From the NCBI GenBank assembly GCA_964398215.1, contig CAYNNP010000037.1, positions 1 to 38,359 of the forward strand: DNA of 38,359 bases. The letters run 5' to 3'. The position numbers and the translations under genes are program-made. The notes under the pieces are model-generated. The model was not told where the DNA came from. It saw only the letters and a program-made list of their open reading frames with translations, and did no database searches. The DNA comes from CAYNNP01 sp964398215. GTDB lineage: Bacteria > Planctomycetota > Planctomycetia > Pirellulales > Pirellulaceae. This document shows positions 24,126 to 32,600 of this stretch, one piece after another (the stretch's first letter is position 1; each line of letters begins with the position of its first letter).

Positions 24126-27100
24126 CTAACTGCCATAGATTGACTGAAAGAATTCAGCCTTGGACTTCAAACTTTCCACCTCTTCGTTGGCAGAATCTGA
24201 GATTGTTTTCAATTCATTTAGTTTTGTCTCTTGCGATTTTAGATTGACCTGCTCGGCGGCACGCTGCTTCTGTAGGCCCGCGATTTTGGCTTGCAGTTCC
24301 TTCATCGCGGCGTCTAGCTTCGTCAACTCGCCATCACGATTTGCTAAGACCTGCGTAGCATTCTTCGTCGCCACTGTTTGCGAATTCAATGCAACCGCCT
24401 TGGCTTGGGCAGCGGATTCTGCAGCCTTGATCTGTTCTTGAAGTTTCACTGCGTGGCTTTTAAAGGCGACCAGTTCTTGCCCCAGGCTCTTTAGATTCAG
24501 TTGTGCACGTTGAACTTTTGTGTTTGCTTTCGCCAACTCTTGCTTTGCAGCCGCCAATCCAGCGTTGGCCTTGTCAACATACACTTTGCTTGCCGCCAAT
24601 TGTTTTTCAACCACCGGAATCGCAGCGTTTTGCTGTTGAATGCTCTTGTTTGCTTTGGCAAGAACTGCGTTGTGGTCAGCGATGGCTTTCGCTAATCCGG
24701 CGACCTTCGTTGTTACGTCTTGGTGCGATTTCTGTGCTTGCTGCAATTTCGGCAGATTGGCATCCATGACTTGCTTGTGTTTTGCTGCGAACGCTTTTAC
24801 TAAATCCAAACTATCGCTCTCAAGTCCTAGTGCACTGCGCAGCTGTTTCTCTTTCGCAACGAAGCCAGCTTCCGATTTCCTGGCCGCAGCAACTTGGTTG
24901 ACAACGTTTTTCTTCATCGCTTCGGCAGCCTGGATTTGTTTTTGCATCTCAGCTTTCTTGCCAGCGAATTCGGCAATCTGCTTGACGAGCCCATCGCGAG
25001 ACTGAGTCAACTCAGATCGTTTCTTTGTCGTGGCAGATAGAAGCCCCTGCACGCGATTCACCTCTTGCTTTGCTTGAGTTAGCTTGGTTGTCAGATCGCT
25101 AACCACTCGATCCTTAACCGCCTTCTGACCGTTGGTTGTACCTTGCTGTTTGACTGCCGAAGTTTGTGCAACGACAGCCTGTTTGGCAGCAGCCTGAGCT
25201 GGTGCGATCTTCGCACTGATTGCTTTTTTCTTGCCAGCGTCTTTCTCAGCAGCAGCTTGTTTCTTGAGGTTTGTAACAGCAGCGTTTCTTGTGGCAACCA
25301 AATCGTTGGCCGCTTTGATTTTGGTCGCGAGTGCCCCTAATTGATCAGCCACCTTCTTTTGTTCTGCAACCGCGACTTTCAACTGAGCATCAAATGGGGC
25401 TACTTGCTTTTTTGCCGCCTCCATCGTTTTTCCAAGTGCCACGAGTTCCGCTTCCGTGGCCTTGAGCTGATTTTCTGTGGTCAGCTTCGATTCAACAGCA
25501 ATTTTCTCTTGGACACCATGATCCAGTTCGGTATTTGCAAGATCGACGATCGTCTTGGTAGCGTTCTCTGAAAGATTCTTTACTTGCGAGCGAACTGCAG
25601 CAAGTTTCTCAATCGTTCCTGCAAGTTCCAATGCTGATTGGTTTTTTGATTTGGAATCGTTCACAATCTTTGCCAGCTGGTTGACCTGCGCTTGGAACGT
25701 CTTTTGTTGAGCATCAAGCGGAGTCTTTTGTGCAGTCAACGCCGCAACTTGTTTGGTCCTTGAATTCTTCTCGACATTCGCTTCATTTAGCGCTGTTTTG
25801 GCTGCAGCCAATTTTTTGGTTACTGCGGAGTGGGTTGCACTTGCCTGCTGTGCTTTTTTCTCGCTATTGGCGTGTGCATTCGCTGCGGAAACGGCCAGCT
25901 TCTGGTACTCGGCGATCTTGGTATTCAAGATCGATTGTTGTTCGGGCAAGCTTGGAGGATTAGCGGCAAGGTTTGTTGCTTGCTTGCCATCAGCGGCATT
26001 CCACATGACCGTGCGTCCGCCCCAGTCTCCACCGATAACCTTGGTTCCGTCATGAGTCAAAGCTGCTTCAAGAGCGGGCTCGCCAAACGAGGGAAACGTT
26101 TGAAGGAGCTTTCCGTCGGCTTGCCACAATTTTACTGTGCCATCTTTACCGCTAGAAACAATCTGGCCGTTACGCGCCATCGCAACACTCGTTACGCCTC
26201 CGCCATGCGCATTGAAACTCTTGAGTTGTTTTCCGGCAAACATCTCCCAAACTTTGATCGTGCCATCCTCGCTGCCACTCACCAGCACATTGGAATCTGC
26301 TCGCCATGTGACACCGCGCACTGCTTTCTTGTGACCAACAAGGTCCATGTACAACCTGCCGGTGTCGGCCTCCCAGACATGCAGCCCACCACTGCGATCG
26401 CCTGATGCGACCAACACTCCATCAGGGCTGTAATCAACACAATAGACCCAGTCCGTGTGCTTCTTCATTTCAAAGGCGACATCGCCAGTATCGATGTTGT
26501 AAATGCGGATCAATTTCTGTGGGCCGCCCAGTGCAATCTGAGACATGTTGTCGTTGATGTCAGCACCAAAAACACTGTCCAGTTCATTGCCAACCGTTAC
26601 GATTCGCTCGCCTGTTTTAACGTTGTACACAGCCGCTTTGCCCTGAAGTGCGTGCGTGCCGCCGGCAACAACAAGATAGGCACCATCAAGACTGAATTGA
26701 ATCGTCTGGGGGATGCCCTCGGGATAAGGCAGGATGCCAACAAGTTCAACACTATCGGTGTTGTAGAGTGCAACTTGTTTTTGACCACCGATGGCAACCA
26801 ACGGGGCCCAAGGACTGGTTGCCAGCGCAGATGCCGCGGCAGAACGCGGTGCTTTTGAAACGGGGACTCGCCAAACTGATTCTGGCATGGCAATTTCAGC
26901 AGGCTTGCTTCCGGCTGCCATCGTAGTGAACGAAAGGCTTGGCCCCTTCTTTTTCTTTGCCTTGCTGCCACTGTTTTCAAGCAATCCGCCCGCGATCCAA
27001 TTCTTGATCACGTCTAGCTTTTCCTTGGCTAGTGGATCCTGGTTTGGTGGCATGACAGGTGTGTCTTCGTGTGTCATGACCTGATAGAGCCGGCTTCCCT

Positions 27101-27335
27101 CCGCGTCACCGTCGTACACGATTTCGCCACTTCCGCCGCCTTCCATCAACGCGGCGTAACTATCGATCGCCAATCCACCCTTGGCATCGTTGGCATTGTG
27201 GCACTTCAAGCAATGCTGCCGAAAGATAGGCAACACATGCTCTTCGAAATTGACTTTCGGAACGGGTTTCTTATCTTCGGCAATAGAAATACCGGCGAAC
27301 AGAAAACACAAAACTGGCAGGCAAATTCGGTACAT
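24126..27335 (-). CDS. Exported haem/WD40/long coiled-coil protein
   Basis: A 1069-aa protein with four parts. These are a signal peptide (ending SIAE), a PSCyt1 haem domain with one CLKCH motif (about 42-46) and the MPPNQDPL turn, about seven WD40 blades (about 160-450; for example SGDRSGGLHVWEADTGRL and SGSEDGTIKVWEMFAGKQL), and about 600 residues of Ala/Lys/Gln/Glu-rich heptad coiled coil to the end. If fully helical the coil would be some 90 nm long, able to span or tether across the envelope. The start used is the second ATG (27335), because ACGAGATCGA lies 2 nt upstream, exactly as in the PPC gene. It follows the DUF1549/DUF1553 gene after a 185-nt gap holding a possible terminator. WD40-cytochrome proteins are common in these clusters; the very long coil is the remarkable part. 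Confidence 0.85.
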   Translation of the reverse strand: MYRICLPVLCFLFAGISIAEDKKPVPKVNFEEHVLPIFRQHCLKCHNANDAKGGLAIDSYAALMEGGGSGEIVYDGDAEGSRLYQVMTHEDTPVMPPNQDPLAKEKLDVIKNWIAGGLLENSGSKAKKKKGPSLSFTTMAAGSKPAEIAMPESVWRVPVSKAPRSAAASALATSPWAPLVAIGGQKQVALYNTDSVELVGILPYPEGIPQTIQFSLDGAYLVVAGGTHALQGKAAVYNVKTGERIVTVGNELDSVFGADINDNMSQIALGGPQKLIRIYNIDTGDVAFEMKKHTDWVYCVDYSPDGVLVASGDRSGGLHVWEADTGRLYMDLVGHKKAVRGVTWRADSNVLVSGSEDGTIKVWEMFAGKQLKSFNAHGGGVTSVAMARNGQIVSSGKDGTVKLWQADGKLLQTFPSFGEPALEAALTHDGTKVIGGDWGGRTVMWNAADGKQATNLAANPPSLPEQQSILNTKIAEYQKLAVSAANAHANSEKKAQQASATHSAVTKKLAAAKTALNEANVEKNSRTKQVAALTAQKTPLDAQQKTFQAQVNQLAKIVNDSKSKNQSALELAGTIEKLAAVRSQVKNLSENATKTIVDLANTELDHGVQEKIAVESKLTTENQLKATEAELVALGKTMEAAKKQVAPFDAQLKVAVAEQKKVADQLGALATKIKAANDLVATRNAAVTNLKKQAAAEKDAGKKKAISAKIAPAQAAAKQAVVAQTSAVKQQGTTNGQKAVKDRVVSDLTTKLTQAKQEVNRVQGLLSATTKKRSELTQSRDGLVKQIAEFAGKKAEMQKQIQAAEAMKKNVVNQVAAARKSEAGFVAKEKQLRSALGLESDSLDLVKAFAAKHKQVMDANLPKLQQAQKSHQDVTTKVAGLAKAIADHNAVLAKANKSIQQQNAAIPVVEKQLAASKVYVDKANAGLAAAKQELAKANTKVQRAQLNLKSLGQELVAFKSHAVKLQEQIKAAESAAQAKAVALNSQTVATKNATQVLANRDGELTKLDAAMKELQAKIAGLQKQRAAEQVNLKSQETKLNELKTISDSANEEVESLKSKAEFFQSIYGS

Positions 27336-27337
27336 CA

Positions 27338-27347
27338 TCGATCTCGT
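27338..27347 (-). repeat. Leader 10-mer ACGAGATCGA, copy 1 (WD40/coiled-coil gene)
   Basis: On the minus strand ACGAGATCGA ends 2 nt before the ATG at 27335. The same decamer at the same distance precedes the ATG at 32520. It contains GAGA, a weak Shine-Dalgarno core, and helps choose both starts. Confidence 0.55.
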
Positions 27348-27463
27348 GTGATGTTAAGTAATCATGGTAGCCAACGAGACTTGTCGCACATGCTTGAAGA
27401 ATGTTCTGCGGGCGCGGCTCACATCTGCGTTGCGCCACAACTTGGAAGCCCAACGCTAAAATT

Positions 27464-27492
27464 CATCGCAACAGCAAACGCTTATTGCGATG
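27464..27492 (-). terminator. Possible weak intrinsic terminator after the DUF1549/DUF1553 gene
   Basis: An 8-bp perfect stem (CATCGCAA with TTGCGATG), plus an inner 3-bp AGC/GCT stem around AAAC, lies 28 nt past the stop at 27521. On the minus strand it is followed by AATTTT. The short T-run makes it a weak terminator; it may instead be a processing or stability element between operon parts. Confidence 0.35.
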
Positions 27493-27520
27493 GCTACTTT
27501 TAATTCTAGTTGCCAAATCG

Positions 27521-29977
27521 CTAGTGGTTAAACACAAACTCGCGACTGTTCAGCAACGCCCAGAAAATATCTTCCAGGCCTTCTTTTGGTGTAGGAGCTT
27601 CTCCGATCGTCTGTAACAGTCGCTTTCGTTCCTCGTCCGTTGGATAGCGTGAAACGCAGCGCACGTACAATCGATCCAGTGCTTTTTCAGTAGACTCATT
27701 CTCAGCCAAAAGAGTTGCAACGACCTTGCCGCTTGAGATCTTTCCGCTGGTTGCGCTACCGTTTAACAGATGTAACGCTTGTGATAGCGATGGATCCGTC
27801 GAAGCCTCACACGCGCAAACGGTCGCACGAGAAGAGCGTCCAAACGTATCCAAGAAATACGTGCTGGTTCTACCGTCGGCGATTTGCACCGCTCGAGCCC
27901 CAACAGGCAGGCCACGGAATTTCTCTTTGGTATTGGTGACTTGGCTGATACAGTCCAACAGCAATTCGGCAGGCACTCGTTTTACAGATGCGTACGCATA
28001 GTTACGGGTATCGCTTTTGTTGCTGTCGTTCGCCTTGGCGGTCCGCTGATAGGCATTGCTATTGCAGATGTCTCGAACCAACTGTTTGAAATCAAATTTG
28101 TATTCTCCGAGCTTCTTGCCAAGCGCATCGAACAGTTCAGGATTGCTGGGCGGATTGCTGACTCGAATGTCATCAACCGGTTCGACAATGCCGACTCCCA
28201 TGAAGTGGGCCCATACCCGATTTGCAATGCTGGTCGAAAAATACGGATTGTCTGGACTGGTCAACCAGCGAGCCATCACAGCGCGTCGGTCTTCACTTTT
28301 GGTCTCGGGCATTTCACCGCCCAAGTACTTCGGCGACATGACCTTTCCGGTGACCTTGTGTTTTACACTTCCGCTGCGTCGGTCATAGATGATCTTCTCG
28401 CGATAATCCTCTGCATTCTTGGTGCCGACTTGGCAAAAGAACGCTGCGAATCCGTAATAGTCATCCATTGTCCAACGATCAAGCGGATGGTTATGGCACT
28501 GGGCACATTGAGTACGAATGCCCATGAAAACCTGAGCAACGTTTTCCGCACGTTTCAGTGTGTCACGCTCGATCTGGTAGTAGTTGGTCTGGGGCGTACT
28601 GAAGGTCCCACCATTGGATGCCAATAGTTCACGTACCATTTCGTCCAGCGGAACATTCTTTGCGAACTTGTCGGTCAGCCATTGGTTGTACAAGAATGCC
28701 GACTTGTAGCTCACTTGATTCGTGCTTTTGATCATCAGTAGTTCGGCAAACTTCATTGCCCAAATTTCACTGAACTCTTTGCGATTCAAAAGACGATCAA
28801 TCAGTTCAGCACGTTTTTTCGGAGCACTGTCATACACGAACTGCTGATACTCGGCTTCCGTTGGCAATTGTCCGGTAATGTCAATCGTCACACGCCGCAG
28901 GAATTCTTCGTCACTGCACAAGCCACTGGGCAGAATGCGTAGTTGGTTCAGTTTCTTGCCGACCAATTGATCAACATAGTTTCCGACAACCTCTGGCGCC
29001 TTGTACTGCAGATTCTCAGGAAGCACTAATGCCTGGCGGCCTTCGGTTTTGGTTTCAAATCGAGCAAGAATGAATGCTTCGCCGCGAGCACCCGCCTGAA
29101 CGGAACCCATTTTGTCGATTGCGGCAGACGTCTCGTTGTTCGACATCCAAGCAGAGAGGTTCGTAACGTCTCGTGTGTTGCCATCGGTGTACTCAGCAAC
29201 GGCGATGTAGCGTTGGTTGGATCCAGTTCCTTCGATCACAGCCTGTGGCGGATAGATCTCAAGCTTCGCGACAGCTGGTGGAGGCGTCGCGTCCTTGGGG
29301 GCTCCAGCCTCCAGCCATTCTAAAATCGTTTTGTAATAGTAGCTGTCTTTGCCGAACAGCTTGCCGCCAGTGTGCGCGACTTCACCCGTCGACTTGGTCA
29401 AAAACAAACTGTTCTCAGGTATGGCGAGATTGATTCGTCGAAAGCCGATTTCGCGGGTGATTCGGTTGTAATCACCTGCTGGGTCATACCCAAACAAACT
29501 GATCATGAAACCATCTTTGCCGCGTGCGGCACCATGACAGCTGCCTGTATTGCAACCGCTTCGCGTCAGGATCGGAACAATGTCTTTCTCAAAACTAACT
29601 GGCAGCTTTTCGCCGCTACGAGTCACCGTGATTGGAACACGAATTTCATTCGGGCCCTTCTTGCAAATCAGCTCAGTCGATCCATCGGCGACTGGAAATA
29701 CTTGGTTGCCTTCGATCTTGGCGACCTTGGAATCCTTGACAGTCCAAGAAACCGTATCGGTCATGTCAACGGTAACGTCATCGGATCGAGTATTGACGGC
29801 GATGAACGACTGGTAATCGCGCGCCGTATCTAACTTGATCGCCGTTGGATAAACCGCCAAATTCAATTTCACAGGCGGACTGGACTTTGATGCAGTCGGC
29901 ACTGGATCGGGATCAGCAGAATTTCCAATCGATGCGAACAATGCAACGAGCAGTAACAAATTTAGTCGTCGGATCAT
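27521..29977 (-). CDS. DUF1549/DUF1553 protein with bacterial Ig-like domains and haem motifs
   Basis: This 818-aa exported protein has a signal peptide (1-20) and a first Ig-like (BIG2-type) domain about 38-120. A PSCyt-like segment has the unusual CX4CH motif CNTGSCHG at 142-149, followed by KDGFMISLFGYDPAGDY. A second Ig-like domain spans about 237-325. DUF1549 (about 335-540) includes LRRVTIDITGQLPTEAEYQQF and a canonical CAQCHNHPLDRW haem motif at 491. DUF1553 (about 575-810) includes SIANRVWAHFMGVGIVEPVDDIR and LHLLNGSAT. It is a core member of planctomycete cytochrome gene sets, co-occurring with DUF1501 proteins; the molecular function is unknown but redox or electron transfer is likely. 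It lies 56 nt after the PPC gene, with AAGG ahead of the ATG, and a hairpin follows its stop. Confidence 0.88.
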   Translation of the reverse strand: MIRRLNLLLLVALFASIGNSADPDPVPTASKSSPPVKLNLAVYPTAIKLDTARDYQSFIAVNTRSDDVTVDMTDTVSWTVKDSKVAKIEGNQVFPVADGSTELICKKGPNEIRVPITVTRSGEKLPVSFEKDIVPILTRSGCNTGSCHGAARGKDGFMISLFGYDPAGDYNRITREIGFRRINLAIPENSLFLTKSTGEVAHTGGKLFGKDSYYYKTILEWLEAGAPKDATPPPAVAKLEIYPPQAVIEGTGSNQRYIAVAEYTDGNTRDVTNLSAWMSNNETSAAIDKMGSVQAGARGEAFILARFETKTEGRQALVLPENLQYKAPEVVGNYVDQLVGKKLNQLRILPSGLCSDEEFLRRVTIDITGQLPTEAEYQQFVYDSAPKKRAELIDRLLNRKEFSEIWAMKFAELLMIKSTNQVSYKSAFLYNQWLTDKFAKNVPLDEMVRELLASNGGTFSTPQTNYYQIERDTLKRAENVAQVFMGIRTQCAQCHNHPLDRWTMDDYYGFAAFFCQVGTKNAEDYREKIIYDRRSGSVKHKVTGKVMSPKYLGGEMPETKSEDRRAVMARWLTSPDNPYFSTSIANRVWAHFMGVGIVEPVDDIRVSNPPSNPELFDALGKKLGEYKFDFKQLVRDICNSNAYQRTAKANDSNKSDTRNYAYASVKRVPAELLLDCISQVTNTKEKFRGLPVGARAVQIADGRTSTYFLDTFGRSSRATVCACEASTDPSLSQALHLLNGSATSGKISSGKVVATLLAENESTEKALDRLYVRCVSRYPTDEERKRLLQTIGEAPTPKEGLEDIFWALLNSREFVFNH

Positions 29978-30033
29978 GATGATACCTTCTGGACTTGGTT
30001 TCGAACCGAAAGGGGGGAGTGTCGGTTCTAGGA

Positions 30034-32520
30034 CTACTGTCCTGATTCGCGAAGTTCTTTATGCATTTGCCTCAGCTGCTCCAAGCGGCTAAGAGGTTTC
30101 TTTTTTACTGGCGCCGGCTTGGCAGGCTTAGCCTTGTCATTCGGCTTGGCCGTAGTCGGTTTCGCACTGGGTTTCTTGACCGGCGCTGGGATCGGTTTAT
30201 CAACTTGCAGGGTGCCGGTCCCTTGGGACTGTTTGATCAGACCATTAGGATCCGTGACCGTTGCTCGCGCAACCAATGTTTTATGTTGCCCAACGCGTGC
30301 CTTTGGCCCAACGTTGATTGGAAACGAGATTCGCTCGGAATCGTTTTTGATGGCGATTTTTGGTTGGCTGCATGTCACGCCAGCGGGCAAACCAACCAGC
30401 TCGACTTCGCAGGTTCCCGCGAATTCGCGCAAGACTTCGACTTCGACCATGACCTCAGTCTCTTCGCCAAGTTCCGACGAAGTCTTTGGAAAGGTAAAGT
30501 TAAAGAACCGATCCGCAATCTCAATATCAATGGGCTGCGAAGCAATCTCATAAGTCCCATTGTTGCTAATCTGAGCGTAGACAATCACGGGCCATTTGCC
30601 GATTGCTGCCGAGCCGTTGGCGGTAATCGGAATGGACGCTTCGTTTTTGCCCTTAGGGATCTTGACGCTCCCGCTGGCGCCGATGCCAGGCGGGTTGTAC
30701 AGCAATCTGATTGGGATGTCCGCTTCGTAGCTACCTCGATCAACCTTGACGACTAGACTGGCCGAACCGTTGCGAACGACTGGCACTTTTGGTTGAACGA
30801 TCGAGATTTTGCATGGCGATGCATCGGTAACAGCAATCGCACTTCGTGTTGAACGATACTCAAACACCACGCTGTTGTTTTGTCCAATCAGTAACTGATG
30901 TTGCTGATCAAATCGGCTCTTGATTTTATCGTTGTCGACAACCTTGCCAACAAAATCAACCAGCCGGCCGTCCATCGGGGCGTCTTCGGTGGCGGAAAGT
31001 AAGACAGGGACGGTTGTCCGATTCGCGGGCATTTGAATCGGTGTCAGCGTCACTCCCTTGGGCAAGTTCAATGCTGTAAGGTCAATCGCACCACCAAATC
31101 GTTGCCTTGAAACATTCAACATAACCGCCGCACTGTTGCCTTTGGGAATAGCAATGTGGGTTGCTTCGTAGCGACGGCGATCAGGCAGCGAAAGAACCAT
31201 CTCAGGTTCAACTAAATTCGCTTCGATGCGGTAGGCGAATCCCGGCCCGCCGCTTTTTAGGTGATCATAAATCCGAATATGGTAGGTGCCATCAGCCGGG
31301 ATTTTATAGTCCACCAAGCTATCGGGGCCACCTGAATCGTCGTTTCCGCCGACTCGTTTTCCTTTGGCGTCGTAGATGTCGATCACACTGTCAAGCTGAG
31401 ATCGCAAGACCTTGCGGCCGAAAACACGAATCCGAACCGTCTGATTTTTCTTGGCGGCAAAGCTAAAGAAGTCATTGTCTTGCGGTTCACCAATCAAGCC
31501 ACAAAACGCGGCAGGCAATTCGCCGGGTGTTGATTCTTTGAATGAATTGTTTGGTTCTTTCTCCAAGCAATTCTTGTGTGGGCCAACGCGAACATAGTTG
31601 GGTGAAGGTGCAATCCCTTGGTCGTTAGAAACCACCAGCGGAAAAGCCTGTGTGGCAAGGCTGGGCATCTGAACTTTTTCAATCCATGCGTCTCCGCTTG
31701 GCGAGACGAAAGTCATGTCCAGCAACTGTCCGGGATTTCCACCGGCAGGAATCGTGGCAATTGGCCGTGGGTACGAACCAACATGCAAGCGGTACCGTTC
31801 GTTGTTTCCACCAAATGAACTGTCGCGTACCAGAACGATGTACTTGCCGTCAGCAGGTGCCGTGATACTGCACAGGCAGTCTTGCTGAAGCAGGGGAGCA
31901 TCGTCGCTTGTCGCCAACTCGAACCGTTGTTCGTTAAGGATCGCGACGTAGGGATCAAAAAACGGATTGCGACGCACCTTCGTGATGCGGACACCTTCGA
32001 TCTCAGCAGTTAACTGTTGACCCTCTTTCAGTTCTACGACAAAAAAGTCTTGGTCTTCGCGAGCAACCGCGCCTTCGATCGTTACGTTGTTCTCGATCGG
32101 CTGCGGTGTTGTGAACTCGCTATTGGGTTCTTTCTCCAGAACATTTGGCATCGCACCAACGCTGAACATCATCATATTGCTGATGCCAGATTTGGTCACC
32201 ATTCGGACGGGGTAAAGTCCAGGTGAAGTCTGTGCGGGGATTTCTAGTTCGACATCAACCTTGGCATTGTTCACAGGCGTGACGGACTTGACGTTAATGC
32301 CCTCAATGTCCATCAACAACTGTCGAGCATCCTGGAGGCGTGTTCCTGTGAACTGCACCTTGGCGGAGGTTCCACGCTGAATCCCGCGCGGGACCGAACC
32401 AGTCAACACTGGTTGGGCTGCCGACGCATTGATGGCAATCGCCAAGCCGAACACCAAGCACAACCGCGCTACGCAAGGCACTCTTTGCATCCAGCTGAAG
32501 GTTAACATTCGTTTTTGCAT
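30034..32520 (-). CDS. Exported PPC-domain (pre-peptidase C-terminal) beta-rich protein
   Basis: An 828-aa surface or periplasmic protein, almost wholly beta-sandwich, with no protease domain. After the signal peptide (ending NASAA) comes an IPT/Ig-like domain (SVPRGIQRGTSAKVQFTGT). Two PPC-type domains follow, each introduced by LEKEPNS or LEKEPNN and containing QDFFVVELKEGQQL or DNDFFSFAAKKNQTV. Further Ig-like segments follow, then a Lys/Pro/Ala-rich linker (PAPVKKPSAKPTTAKP) and a charged amphipathic tail (LSRLEQLRQMHKELRESGQ). An ATG at 32541 would add seven residues; 32520 is chosen because ACGAGATCGA lies 2 nt upstream, as in the WD40 gene. It is encoded between DUF1501 and DUF1549/DUF1553 and probably forms an adhesive or structural subunit of the same assembly (inference). 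Confidence 0.82.
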   Translation of the reverse strand: MQKRMLTFSWMQRVPCVARLCLVFGLAIAINASAAQPVLTGSVPRGIQRGTSAKVQFTGTRLQDARQLLMDIEGINVKSVTPVNNAKVDVELEIPAQTSPGLYPVRMVTKSGISNMMMFSVGAMPNVLEKEPNSEFTTPQPIENNVTIEGAVAREDQDFFVVELKEGQQLTAEIEGVRITKVRRNPFFDPYVAILNEQRFELATSDDAPLLQQDCLCSITAPADGKYIVLVRDSSFGGNNERYRLHVGSYPRPIATIPAGGNPGQLLDMTFVSPSGDAWIEKVQMPSLATQAFPLVVSNDQGIAPSPNYVRVGPHKNCLEKEPNNSFKESTPGELPAAFCGLIGEPQDNDFFSFAAKKNQTVRIRVFGRKVLRSQLDSVIDIYDAKGKRVGGNDDSGGPDSLVDYKIPADGTYHIRIYDHLKSGGPGFAYRIEANLVEPEMVLSLPDRRRYEATHIAIPKGNSAAVMLNVSRQRFGGAIDLTALNLPKGVTLTPIQMPANRTTVPVLLSATEDAPMDGRLVDFVGKVVDNDKIKSRFDQQHQLLIGQNNSVVFEYRSTRSAIAVTDASPCKISIVQPKVPVVRNGSASLVVKVDRGSYEADIPIRLLYNPPGIGASGSVKIPKGKNEASIPITANGSAAIGKWPVIVYAQISNNGTYEIASQPIDIEIADRFFNFTFPKTSSELGEETEVMVEVEVLREFAGTCEVELVGLPAGVTCSQPKIAIKNDSERISFPINVGPKARVGQHKTLVARATVTDPNGLIKQSQGTGTLQVDKPIPAPVKKPSAKPTTAKPNDKAKPAKPAPVKKKPLSRLEQLRQMHKELRESGQ

Positions 32521-32522
32521 AT

Positions 32523-32532
32523 TCGATCTCGT
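32523..32532 (-). repeat. Leader 10-mer ACGAGATCGA, copy 2 (PPC gene)
   Basis: The same decamer as at 27338-27347, again 2 nt before the chosen ATG. It lies inside the longer open frame from 32541, which argues that the upstream part is leader rather than coding. Confidence 0.5.
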
Positions 32533-32600
32533 TGTTTTCATCGCTCTGCCGACGACCGAAACGTACAGCCTAACGAGGAAGGGACTCTTTACACTGGTTC

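Noticed and set aside
24160..25963. Several open frames on the plus strand opposite the coiled-coil gene
   Set aside because: They arise from the repetitive Ala/Lys/Gln codons of the real gene on the minus strand and give Cys/Ser/Phe-rich products without domain features.
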